Below, in pieces: positions 33,801-46,900 of a DNA stretch of 58,296 nucleotides; position 1 is the stretch's first letter; every line of letters starts with the position of its first letter. Source of the stretch: Haplosporangium gracile (taxonomy: Eukaryota > Mortierellomycota > Mortierellomycetes > Mortierellales > Mortierellaceae); assembly GCA_015499985.1 (NCBI GenBank), contig JAAAUF010000143.1:1-58296 (forward strand), in the 5' to 3' direction. Below the pieces are notes generated by a model that did no database searches, was not told the origin of the DNA, and saw only the letters and a program-made list of their open reading frames with translations. Both the position numbers and the translations under genes were made by a program.

Positions 33801-36800
33801 AAACTTGGAAGACTTGGGCAGCTTGGCGACATAGCTCTTGGGATAGAAGCGACAGACGCTGTTACTGCACGTGAAGGTGTTCTCGATCTTCCAAATGACG
33901 TTAGATGATATCTGCGGCGTCGGAAGCTCGCTCTTGGGTGTCGAGACAGAGAAGATGCCGTCAGCTCTGTTGGTAGCCGAGACCGTGGCTGCTTGCTCGA
34001 CATTCAAGGAGATCACCAGGTCCTTGCTGTTGTCGTAGACATCAGCGAGGGTGTTGATGTACCGAACAACGGTGGGGTCGATGTCCAGCTCGAAGCCTGA
34101 AACGGATGCCTTCGACGCGATCTTTTGGTGACCGGGAGAATCCTTGCTTGCCTCGACCTGACAGGAGATGTTGGGGAACGACAAGCGGTTCATCTTGGGA
34201 TGGCTGCGAGACCTAAAATGCTCGTCCTTGCTTTGATCAAATCTCGGAACGAACTGTGCGCAGAGGTGACTGAGTGTTCCCGAGGAAGTTTCACCACTCT
34301 TGGTCAGGACTGAAATGGAGGTGGCCGAGATCAGGAACGCTTCAACCAGTCTCTCGCTACTGTCCATAATGTCTTCACGTCGGTCAAGTGGAATCGCTAC
34401 AGCCACATCATCAATGTTCAAGAAGATTTCTGTGGCCTCCAAAATCGATCGAGCGTTGTCCTTGTAGGCGGGAACTTCTACATCCAGAGACTTGATGATT
34501 CTCTTGGTGTTGTCTGCTAGCTTGCTCATGTCTGTCGCCTTGAGTTCCTTGCGCCGCTCCAGCTCGTGTGTGTAATAAGAGTACATGCCGATGATCCTAC
34601 TGACTGACTGAGGTTGCATCAGAGCATGGACCTTCAAGAAGCTGACATAGAAGGAGCTGACTGTACTTTCAGCAAATCGATCCTTGTCCAAAGCGTTGGG
34701 ACTGAAGTTTTGAACGTTCAGATTGATGGTGATGTAGGCGAGTCGAAGCTTCCGAGCGCGAATGTCCTCTGCACGCGACCCGAGTCGAATGTTGCCAACG
34801 TGGTGGTTCAAAGAAAGCGTGATACTCTGGGCATAGAGACGCCAGGCTAGTCTGCTCCGGACAATGTCAGTCGAGAAAGAGGTGACAGGAGCCGGGTTGG
34901 GGTTGTTGGTAATGACACCCTTGAGCAGGTCCGACTCGAAGTAAAGAACCGCTGATGGACTCACAGCTGCAATACTGAGTCCAACCAGAGACACCTTGAC
35001 GGAGTAGAGCAAAGCAGATGGACTGGATGCTGGAGCCACTGCTGGAGAAGCGGACGCAGTCGCAGCATTGCCTCCCTTTCCGAGAATATCGATCAGCTCG
35101 TTCAACTCTGCACCCAGAAGCGACTGAGCCGTCAGAATATGATCTAGCATGTTGACGTTCAGCGTCATCTCCACAAAATCGAATGAAACCGACGACTCTA
35201 GCTTCTTGGGATGGCGAGCTCCGCGAGCCAGAGCTGTAATCGAAGAGCGTCTGTTCCTCGCCGGGGCGGCTGAATCGATGACATTCATCACACTTCCAGA
35301 CGCTCGAACGACAGGAAGAGAGAAGCTGGCGGCGTGCTTGTCCTCCATCAGCCTCGACTTCTCAGCACCCTTGGTCTTGGATTGGTTGGCGATAAAGTCT
35401 ACCGACTGTCGGAGCAGTTGGGCCGTGTAGGTGAGCTGCGGTGTGGAGAAAGGCAAGCCTGGCGGAATGTCGTGAAGCATGAACATGAGATCGCCAGCCT
35501 CGTATTGGAAAAGGAGCGACGGCAGCATTTGCGACTCGAGTGTCAATGTTTTGAGGACAACCTGGACCTTCAGTTCGCGCGGGACAGTTGGTGCAACAAT
35601 CTTGGGTTGTTGCTTGCGATCGGCCTCCCATTCGTTCATGACGCCCTGGAACAAAAAGTCGAAGCTCTGCATGTTCTCCTCGCGCCAGTCCTTAGCAAAG
35701 AGGTACAGCTTCAGAATGCTACGAGGAAGGGCAAAATTGACCTGCTTGAAAGTAACAAGGAGGTTGATGACCTCACGTGGGACGTTGGCCTTTGTCTGCT
35801 TGGGGCGCTTGGCTGGTGTCAACTGACTGAGGGTCGCCTCAGAGTTGATGCCGATGATGCCGAATGTCAAGAGCTCCTTAGTAGACGCTGAAGTCGCACT
35901 CTCCTTGGCGTAGAGACGCTCCTTGAGCGACGAGTTGATGCTGTTGATGTTGGTTGCCACTGAAGCAATTAGCTTGTTAAAGCCAGATCTGGCCGCCGCG
36001 GACCCATCAGGATTCGATCCGGAACTCTTGGTCACCGAAATGCCCTCGATGTCCTGGTTAGGATATGTTCGTTGTTTGGCAAAGTTGAGAGCTGAGATCT
36101 GGATCTGTGAGACAATGACCTGGGCAGTCAGATTGTGGGCCGTCAAAGTGATGCGAATAGTTTCAACCACAGCCATGCCGTTGAAGACGATGTCGAATCT
36201 ATCAATGACCTCCAAAATGGTCGGATCTTCCGCTTGTTTGGCGATATTGAGAGCTTCACGCGTCAGTTGTAACGACTGGCGTGGGGAAGATGGCCCTACG
36301 CAGATGATCAAATAATGCATTGTAAGGTTAGTCGATACATTGTATCGAAAGAAATAAGCTCAAGGAAAAAATCAATCTCAAAGTGCACGCGTCATCGCGA
36401 TTCTTACTCTCGACGGTCTTGCGGACCTCTGCTTGTCGTTTGTCAACCACGGGCTCCAGAATCTTGTTGAACTGGGTCGCAAAAATGCGCTCTATCCTGA
36501 GAATATGTCGTGTGAACGCGATAATAACAGGATTGATGTCGATCTCCGCCGTCTTGAATCCAGTTTTGATCGCAATATCTAGGTATCCTGTCGTGAGCCG
36601 ACTTGATTCGGCCGAAACTGGTACTCCTGGGAATAGCCCAGTCTGAGCAAGGACGTCCTGCTTGTATCTCGACTCGAAAACAAACTCCAATCCATACACC
36701 TTCATCTTGTTCTCCATCTGCTCGTCGTAGATCGCGGCCTCGAGCTCTCCAAGGCTCAACTGGATCGAGTTGGACGAAAAGCGCAAAATCTCGTAAAGGA

Positions 36801-39800
36801 CAGATTCTTTCTTGAGAGTCGCGTTCGACAGATTCGGCAAGGGCTTCCTCTCAAACACATCGGTGAACAGACGGCACTTCTTGAGATCGTCCATCTCCCA
36901 GCTCCTCCAGTTGGAAAACACATTAATGACAATGTCGTACATGGTGTCGGAACTAAACGCCTCCAGCTCTGGCTTTTTAAGGGCCTCCTGGAGAGTATCT
37001 CGTAGAGGAGCAGGCATGAGACCCATGCAGTGGCGAATGTGTCCCAACAATTTCCAGCCGTCGTCGTTGCGATAAATCAACGTTCCGAGTCGAAGGGTCG
37101 TCGAGGGTCTTGTCAGGAAGACGGGATCGGTGTTGATTGCCTTCTGGGCCGAGAACCGAGCAATCTCAGAGAAGAGCGTCTGCAACTGCTTGGAACGTCG
37201 AAGCTGGAACCGGTTCAGGATGGTTTTGAGATCCTTGAGGAACGTCAACCAAGAACAAAGCGACCCTGCGACAATTTCGGCCGACTGATTGATAAATATG
37301 ACGGCAAACTTCTTTAGGTTGGCCGAAAAGTAATTGGGGTTGGACGAGCGAACGAGTCTAAGCTTGAAGTGTTCAAAGGTGATGTCAGCAATCACAGGCT
37401 CATTCAGGTATGACAAGTGGTTGATTCCGAGGCGGGAGAACTGGTGGCGCGCGTCAGGGATTCCAAAGAGCCTTGCGGTCGAAGTCGAGACGAAGCGGGC
37501 GTTCAGCTTGAACTTTGTAAAGTCGACGTTGGCCCTGGACTCGATCACCTTGAACGAGGCAATGTGGATTTTGCGAGTGGCGTCAAACTTTTCAAACTCC
37601 TCATCCTCGAGCTTCACAGCTCCAAGGATGGCCGCATCATCCAAGACAATATCAATGGCGCAGAGGTTCGCTCCTGAAAGCTCGTATCGCGTCTTGATCA
37701 TGTTGATGTCGTCTCCACCATTCAAAGCGTCGGGCATCATCACATCCTGGATAAACCGCAAATGGATGCGAGGAATATTGATGACAAATTGCTGAGAGTG
37801 AAGCTTGCTAGGCTGCATACTTGTCAATAACTCAACATACTCCATCTGAGTGACATCCAGCATCGTCTCCAGATCCCATTCCTAAGTTAAGTTTTGATAT
37901 GTCATAAGTTAGAGTCTAACTTGGTGGCAAAAATTAGCTCCCAAAATCCGCTGCATATGGTGTGTGAAATTTTACCTCTGCGTTGATGGCCTCAAGAAAT
38001 TCTTGGATGATCTTGAGAAGAATGGGCGTCAGCAGAATCTGGACATCTTGGGTAGCCTCGATGACCAAGGTTGTTCGCTTCTCGTCCGATATACCTTGCC
38101 CTTTTGGTTGTGCAGATGATCCTAAACCATCATAGCGTGCTTTGACACCAAAAGCATCGTCGAAATTGGCGTGAGGATGGTGTCGTGGAATGTCCTCCAA
38201 AATCTCTCCTGTCTATTGCAGTTGTGATAGTATGGGTTAGCAAGCTTGAAATTATTAGTCCATCTAGCATACTTCCTCTAAACGAAATAAGTTTTACCTT
38301 AGACTGAGAGAACAAGACCCTGGGTGGAGGCATGTAAGGGTTGCGATGAAGAGATGAATGCGATGCTGAGACAGAGTACCTCTTGAGATAACTGCTGTAA
38401 GGGATCGATCTGACAGGAAACGACGGCGAGCTTTTGATTTCTGGTTCGGCGGGTACTGTTTCGGAAATGGTAGGTTATTAAGAAAGCACGAACGAAGTAA
38501 AGCATGTAAACTCTCAAAAATGACATGTATGATTGCTTTGTGAATACTAACCTTGCAATATCTCAGTAGATTCAAACTCAACATCTGAATTTTCGTCGTC
38601 GCTAGAGTAGCGAGGATCAAGGTCTTCCGAGTCGATATCTTGCCACCGTTGCGAATCTTCTGAACTTGCATCGCTGTCCGAGCCGCCGTCACTGGAGTGA
38701 TCAATGGAGAAGGAGGAAGCCGATCTGGAAAAAGAGCAAAGTGGATGTTAGTCTCCTCACGAGAACGATGTTTCACGTCATTGGAACATATTTCAGAGGT
38801 GCTGTACGACATACCTTCGTACTGATGCCCTATGGTTCTCTCTGGGCGAACTTGCGTTGGACGCATATTCGTACACCGATCCATTATCGGTCGCTATTTC
38901 AATGAACGAGGAGCCTCCACTGCTTATAGACAGCCCCTTGCCCTTCATAACTATTACAAGAGACAAGAAAAATGTTAGATATAAAACATTCTTGAAGTAC
39001 ACAATACATATTTGCCAGTCGCGCCAGTGAAGGAAAGCTAAATGCAATCGGTAGTACCTGTAGGATCCGTTGTCAAAGGTGGAACATACAACGTTCCAAA
39101 ATGGTTGCCCTTAAAATTGGGATGTGGGATCACTAGATAGAATATTTAACTTTCCTGTTAGTAGCCTGCCGCCGTGAGCACGTTCTTTTTTTTTTTTACG
39201 ATAATATTGCGCAGCGTACCTTGATCAGCACTGTATCCTTTCCTAGCGTAAATGTAAGGACAGCGCAGCGTCTCTCGATCTTGCTCATGGACAAAGTTTT
39301 GCTGCTTTTCACGTCGCATCCTCCAATCGCCTGATCCCGTATACACAGTGATATCGAATGCGCAGTTTAGACTGGCGATTTCCACCCATGGCGCCTGATC
39401 ATGATGCATCTATAGAACCAGCGTTGATTTGCGTTAACTTCTGCTCAGTATGGTCGACACTCGGCTTTCCAAACATCAAGAAAAATTATACACAAAAATA
39501 CCGGATCGGCTTCTCCTGTGTGGCTGTCCTTGTTCGCCTCTGTCAACGCCATCGATCGGACAAGCAACGACTGCAGCTTGAGGACAATGCGACCCAAGTA
39601 TCGCTCGTTGATCACATCGTCGAAGTGGACGATCACACCATCTTTTAAGAGGATCTGACTGACAACATCCTCGCCCCAGATAGACACGTCGACCTCCTTG
39701 ACCGTCAAATCTACAAACGTGATATCTGGAGGCATCACGGTCGCATACTCCAGCGGGAAAGCATTGTCACCGTCCTTCAAATTGTAGGCGAATGCTTTAG

Positions 39801-42800
39801 CGAAAGAGGTTACTCCGAGAAGAAAGGAAGGCTTGATTTGTCCGTAGATCGATCCGATGTCCAGCTTCCAGTTCGCCACATATGTAGTCGTTTTGGGCAA
39901 TGGACCAAACAGACGATGTGCATACACCGATATTCCTAAAGTATGGCAAAAGAGAATGATGATCAGAACAAGATGCCTTGTGTTGATGAATAGCTCGTTA
40001 TTCCTGCCACTTCATATATAGCTGCACCTTACCATCGATATACAAGTAGTTTTGGTCGCTTCGGGATGGCTTCGCCCCAAATTTCCCCGCTTTCTTGGCG
40101 ACCTGCCTGCTCCAGGTCAGTGGACTAATGTTGACATCCATATCTATGGCAGTAAATTGACACGTCTTGTTAGAACCAAATTCTCATATGGCTATGCATA
40201 TAATATATGACCTGTGGAAACTACATACCCATGTAGATGTCGAGGTTCCTCAGATCGAGCTGCAGCTCTGAACAGGTGATCTCAGAGTAGTTGTCACAGC
40301 TATACAAGTTCTCTGGCAAGATCAGTGTCGTATCGGTGGTCAGGAAATGGACATAAACTTCAAAGGGATCGCTTGGAGGCTATTAAGAATACAACAACAG
40401 TTTTGTGAATACGTGGCTCTGTACAAGTTCAGTTCAAATGATATAAACTAAACTCTTAAAGCAGACACCGTACTTTGGCATTGGCTTGCTTTTTTTCCGC
40501 CCTCTCTGTGCCTGGAGCGTCACTTCTCTTCATTCGATATTCCTCCATTGTGACAAAGTTGAGGTAGAGTCCCGCATAGTTATCCATCAGAATCAGAACG
40601 TAGCGAATGACATTTCCAAACAGCTTCACTGTCACTCCATGGCCCTATATCGAGAAAATTAAAAGATACATAGTAAGTTTCATGAGTTTTTATCAATCAA
40701 GAGCTTGATTCACATTCAATTCGCCTGTTCGATGTACCTTGACATCCAAGTTGAGCGACTCGATATGACTTGGATCAATGAAGTCGTAGTAGTTGTACGC
40801 TCCTTTGATGGCAACTGACGGGATGATGGCAAACTCCTTTGCGTCCTTGGTTGAGAACTCTCCGAGCGTATGAGCAAGTGGCAGCTGGATCTCAAGTTTT
40901 CCGTTGCAAATCTACATGAAAGACGTGTTAAAAATTTAAATAGCCTGCTTCTTCACGATAAAGGGTTTAATCCGCAAAGCAACCACGACTTCAAGGAGCC
41001 TTACCTCGACATCAAACTCGATGGACGTGATCTCAGGGTTGTATTGTACAAAAGGCAGAACGACCTTGAGGTCCAATGTCGTGCCAGACGCGATAATGAA
41101 TGCTATGCAATTGAAAATAGAAAATAAAGCAGCAGTAAGAGTCGTCATAATGAAGTACAACAACTGCTTCCAGAGCACAATTGCGATTTTACCGTTCTCA
41201 TCCATTTCCGTAGGTTCGTTGATGATATTGTGCTCATTGACATAGGTGTACAGCTTGAAGTTGGGAAGCTTAATATCGAACTCGTACTTGAATGGCACAA
41301 AATGGGCCATGTCGACAGAAGGTCCTGATGTCCAGTCCTTGCTCAGATCCTGGATGAGGGTGATATGGTCCCTGAGCAGAAAAATGTTGGCAGAGTCCAT
41401 AGTAAACTCAAAGTCCCAGTTCCTCTGAGCGTTCCAGATCAAAGGATTCTGCAGTTGGCACACCATCTATAGGAAGGTGTAGAAGCAAATGGTTAACATA
41501 TAAATAGACTCATAGCATGCACACTATGTAGTGCCCAGATTCCACCAAGCGTCGTTACCTTTAGCTCTTTGAGAGTGAGAACTGGGGCGTAGTTGACGCT
41601 CGAGGTGGTGACAAGATTGTAGAGCTCGACAAGCACGACATTCTTGTAGCCATCCGTCCCGTATATCATGGGAATGTCGACTGAAATCAAGGAGCCACGA
41701 TCTGCCTTCATCTCAAGCCATCCAAATGGGCGCATCGACTTTCCTCCCTGAACAGCCTGAAACTCTGGATCGTTGTACTTCCAGTCCTACAAGCCATTTT
41801 GAGATTGAAAAGTAAAAAATTGTAAGAATAAGGGCTCGATTCCCCGTTGGGAGTCCCACCTCATGAAAGGCACTCTAAGTTATACCTTGGATATCTCCTG
41901 TGTGGGTATCTTGATAGTAAAGTCGGAACTGAAAGTAACCATCATTTGCAGCGCCGCATGGATACGGTCCTCGCCAGGCTGAGACTCCGATGTCACCTCG
42001 ACGCTCCGAAAAGAGTTGGGAAAGTAAAAATTTTGAATCTCGGCGCGCTGTCGATCTGCCCATGGTCCATAAGATATCACCGCCTCATCGATAAGCAATT
42101 CAATGCTCCACTCCGGAGGAAGGTCGATGTCGGCCTCAGGTTGTAGCGACCGTTCAGGAACCTTGCCTATGATTCACGGAATGTCCAGTAAGCAACTGAC
42201 TGTATACTTGCTGCCACGAATTGAAACGATGTTATCAATTTTGTCCGCATACTAGCATCCGTACCTGCCACATCTGTGTAATATCGCAGTCCAAGACTGC
42301 TGCACTGAAGAATGTTGCGAACCATGGCGTATTCCTGAAACCTGTTGTCCTTGAGATTGTCGTGCGATATGTTTTGATTATAGCGAGGTAATCCATGCCA
42401 CTCCTCAGCTACACGCCTCGACACTCCAAAGTGCTTTGTCCATGTGTCTTTCAATGGTCGAATCAATCTCTGAACTCTTGTTGGACGGCGGGGTGGTCTA
42501 AGTCATGGGAAATGCAGCAAACAAATCTTGGGTCAGAACACCTCGAATTTGACACTGTCTCCTCGGAGCATATGTGTACATCCTGGAGAAGACTTCTGAC
42601 TTACAACTGTGAAATATTAGGAGTATCTTGCCCCATATGCCGCCCAACAATCGTGGTGTTGTAATCTGCATTGGGTTGAAAGTCAATGGAAGGAGTTTCG
42701 AATGTCACCAACAAGACTGTCTTGTACTTGTCCAATGCCGATCGAGCCTTTGCATCAATTTAAGAGATGAGAGATGGACATGTAAGCCGCTTGGGTTGAA

Positions 42801-43919
42801 AATAGTAGTTTTCAGAAACAAAGAAAAATTCTCTTGGCTTTGTACCTTGGTGGCTGAATACATGCCATGCGCCCATGGAAACGAAGCGACCAAGAGTGAA
42901 GGCAAGTGAGCGTTTCCCATGATAATGGCGCCTGTCTCGCAAGAAATTTTGACTGGTAAACATCTTCTGAACCAGCTGTCTTCCGAGTCGTCCTGTTCGT
43001 CATTTCCCATTTTTACTATTGTTTAAAAATACATAAAGAGAATGTTAATAGTAATAAGGGGTCATAGCGTCCCTGATAACATGAATAAATGCATCATGCT
43101 TCTTGGACGTACATGACACGCTGGGATTGGTCGTGTCTGGTGTCTCGAGCGGCATTGAGTCAGGGTTCAGCCCAAGTGTCGTTGCCAGAATGTCGTATGC
43201 TGGTGTCCTGTTGTACATGAACCATTCAAATCCCACGAGGTTACAAGTGATCCTGCAGTTGTCCTCGTCCGCCATTCCTAATAAGCAAATACATTTGCAA
43301 AATAATTAGTCTTTCTGAGATATCAATTGGCGGCGCATCCTATAACTGCCTGCGCAAAAAGTGTTCATTTCCACACACACACACACACACACACACACAG
43401 TCAAAAAGACTACATATTCATACCCATTCCAGAGTTCTTTGCTCCAGCAGAATCGTCGGGTATAGGGTCATCCTCGGTCCTGACATTCCACAGCCAGTAT
43501 CGAAACGAGATATATCCGTGAAGGACGGTGATGGACTGATTCCTGGAGTGATATCGAAAGTTTTTGAACAAGATCCGTCCGCCCAGCGGAGCAATCTGCA
43601 ACGATTCTACATGTAATCAGTTGATTGTGCAAGGCAGAAGAAGTAACGGATAATCAGTGAATCCGTTGATGAGGACAAGGACGCAACTGCGGCGATTGAG
43701 GCGAAAATGTTTGAAAAGAGTGCCCATACCAAACTCGATATAGGCCTTCATGTGTCGCCATGTAAACCATCGGATCAATTTTGAGAGGAGCTGGGCAAAG
43801 ACTCTACTGGCGAAGAAGAGGAAAAAAACAGCGACGAATACTACGACCAGACAGTAGATCATGAAGGTCCAGAATGCCGTTGTCGAGTTGTAGTCGACCA
43901 AGTTGATGTTTCCTGCCAT
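30855..43919 (-). CDS. CSF1: Csf1/BLTP1 bridge-like lipid transfer protein
   Basis: Twenty-three exons, 3629 aa: 43919-43730, 43606-43424, 43277-43113, 43015-42846, 42747-42605, 42497-42265, 42166-41886, 41786-41559, 41466-41193, 41102-41005, 40911-40738, 40644-40474, 40379-40229, 40143-40033, 39935-39502, 39409-39220, 39132-39058, 38950-38815, 38724-38552, 38455-38298, 38212-37976, 37881-36408 and 36295-30855. The summed length is divisible by three. A transmembrane anchor lies at about residues 17-40 (WTFMIYCLVVVFVAVFFLFF). Csf1 hallmarks follow: RILFKNFRYHSRNQSI, ISFRYWLW, FEWFMYNRTPAYD, and PEWSIELLI...YGPWADRQRAE. The rest is a long series of beta-rich segments, as in the hydrophobic groove of VPS13-like proteins. 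The family moves phospholipids from the ER at contact sites and in yeast supplies phosphatidylethanolamine for GPI-anchor synthesis. Yeast Csf1 is about 2960 aa, so this one is longer. A Ser/Asp-rich insert lies around exons 19-20. Confidence 0.93.
43372..43399. repeat. (CA)14 microsatellite
   Basis: Fourteen CA units on the plus strand, inside intron 2 of CSF1 (43278-43423), which lies on the minus strand. The donor site of exon 2 is about 25 nt away. Confidence 0.97.
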
Positions 43920-46900
43920 TATGTATTATTAGTAGGATTATTGTTATGATGTAATGCTGATTACGAGGGTCGTAGAGCGCCTTCTACTTAAGCTAGGTTG
44001 AGTATGCGTGTGCGTATGTGTGACAGGGGAGGCGAATGCAGTCTTCTGGGATTTTGAATGGTAGTGACAGGAAGATGTCGGTTTTTAGTCGGTGCTACCA
44101 GGCTGTCGGTCGATGAGCTGAAGAGAGTGCGTCCATGAAAATAGAAAGAGGGTCCCAAAACGAGTGGATGTGCCAACAAGGAGGAGGAAGATGCGTGTTG
44201 TTGAGAAGGGACAAAGGATAATATTATTAGTGGCGGTAGGCCGTGTTCAATAGATGATGAGATGGGGCGAGGTGAATGCGTACAAAGGGAAGACATCTAA
44301 ATTAAAAAGCACTCATAAGACTTGCATTTTCATGTCCGTGAGCACAAGGGAGGCTATGTATATTTGCACGCGCATGGTATACTACGCGATATCTAATTGA
44401 CAAGGCACACTGGGCACCATTTCAGGGAGTTCCCTGCGTGTAATAATCCGATACGGCTCCCTTCTCTCTCTCATACACTCCCTCCTGGTTTTCCCAAAAA
44501 GGATGAGATCCTGGTGATCACGTCACATCGCTCCTGTCGCGGTTCTCGCCTACGAAACCAAAAAAAACTTGAGTTGTACAAAAATTATCCACCGAAAGAT
44601 TGTCTAGGATGTTTGCCAAGACATGAGTCTCGACCATGACTATCATCCAAGCCAAATATCCACGAAACAACCTCCTATTGTTTTATTCTCAAGGGTGCGG
44701 AATACAAACCCACTAGTAGTGCTCATTGATAAAGCTGGGTTGTTACTCAAGATGAGGAAGGGATGTGGTGCCAACGAATGATAAAGGGAGGGGGCTGATA
44801 GAAAAAAATATTACAAGCAGAAAAAAATCGCACCGCCTTTTAATCTACTAAGAACTGGAAAAACTGGGAAAACTGGAAAGAAAGTTATCATAAAAACATA
44901 GAAGCGGCGTGTTTTTTCTTCAGTCGTTGCTTTTGATTTACTCCTTGCATCCTCATCTCATATTCTCTTTGCCTTCATTAACCACCATACATGCTCAATG
45001 AACAAGTAACATCTATAACAATGCATAAAAACATTTGTCGAAGAAAAACAAATTGATTGACTTGTTTCTGCTCAGCGACAGACAGATTCAAGACAAGCCA
45101 AGCACACATTGACCACATCCTTTTTTCCCTGTTTCTTTCTTCTTGGCTTCGTTTTGTACTATCATGTCTTGGCCACGTTGTCCTCTAACAATAGTACCGC
45201 CTGGAGCCCTGTGTATGACTTCTCTCAACAAGCTCTCTCATCGCCATCACAGTTCTCCTCTTGGCTCCTGCCACAATCTCAAATTTTGCGGCCTGGATGT
45301 GCCTGTAACAAGAATCTACATTTCTCGATTTGTTGTGGTTCAACACAATAAACAACGCACAGAGGATATATTGCAAGTGTGTTATTAAAAGAATACTTTA
45401 TTCCGTACATGACTTTTGATCCTTATCTCGTTTTGTGTTGTTGCTGGGCGTCCGGTAGAAACAGCCGTGTATACCTGTATGCATGTGCTCAGGTGCATGT
45501 TGCAAAAAAAAGGTACATGTATGTCAAAAAAGGTGCGGCGTGTCTATCCTCATGCTTTTCGTTCTTTTTTTTTTTCGCTCCAGCACGGAAATTGTGAATT
45601 CGACGCCATTGATGGCAAATAGTGGTCGACAGCTGGCGACAGAGTGGAAAAGTCGGTTCTAACTCAGTTGTTTGTTGTTCTTTCTTGACCCTTGGCAGGC
45701 TCATTTTTTTATTGGCATTATTGGCAATTAGCATAAAAGAGTACAAGCATGAGGTGATACAAGAGAATTAAGATTAGCCTGGTTATTGGGAATGGGGAAA
45801 AAAAGGTGGAGAATGGTTCGAAAAAGCGGCGCGTTATTCCATGCAAAGTGGGGAACCCATGGCACGTCATACATAGGATTTGTTTGAAAAAGACTTGTGC
45901 ATAACTTGCTCATCCAATGCAATTTGTTTTTAACCTTTTTGCCTTCTCTAGACGACCCTCACCACAACTAGGATCGACGCAGTTGGGTTCTAGCAGAAAC
46001 ACACAAAACCTGTTCGTCAAGAAAGAAAAGGAAAAAAAATAGGACGTCGATCAAGAGTAGCTTCCGGACAAACACGCCATCAAGGCGCCTTCCGGCAGAT
46101 TTAAAGTTAAAAAGCCCAAACGACGAATATACATACTCACAAAAAAAAAAAAAAAAGGTTTAGACATTATTTATCATGGACCTTCACGGAAATTATCGAG
46201 TGTCCGCCTCTATTTCTTTAGCGTGCTTGATGATTACAGTGCTGTGACCCAAATTGGATTTCCGGAGACGGAGTCCTCTTTCGCGATTGTTTACCTCTTT
46301 TGGACGAACGGAAGATTTTGGATGCTGCTACGCAAACTGGATCGCCCATTTGTTTATCGTCTTCACTCTCCTCTCCTCCCTTGCGCTTAACTCTCTTTCT
46401 CTCATCTCTCTCTGTCCACAGCACGCGTTGTCTTGAAGTAATCAAAGAAGGAAAAAAAAAAACATGATCGGTGCGCTTGTTCAACCCTGTTTGTTGAGAG
46501 AGAGAAAGGGCCAAGTGTTCGGCATCCATTGATGCATGTGTGCATACCCGTGGGCGTTTTTTATTATTTCTTATTGCGTATGTGTGCATTGTGGGTATGG
46601 AATGACATCGTTATTCCCTCGCAACCCTAAATTGCCGAAACGATTATACCGAACTTCCGAGGGAGAAAAAAACAGCTCGTAGTTCTTCCTTTTGTCCCTA
46701 CACTCATTCACACCTAGTGGGTATAACCCATATATACATACAGTCTCTACCCCACACGGGTCAATGGTTCTAAATGGAATGGGAATAGATAAAGGGGATA
46801 CCATGTCTCCGCTCACAAATAAAAAAAACCTATGACACAAGCACACATAAACGACGAGTGGTCAAAATCTAAAATGAATTGGAGTACGAGAGGGAGGGGG

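Noticed and set aside
43372..43399. CA repeats as a CRISPR-like array
   Set aside because: A plain dinucleotide microsatellite in an intron, with no spacers, in a eukaryotic genome.
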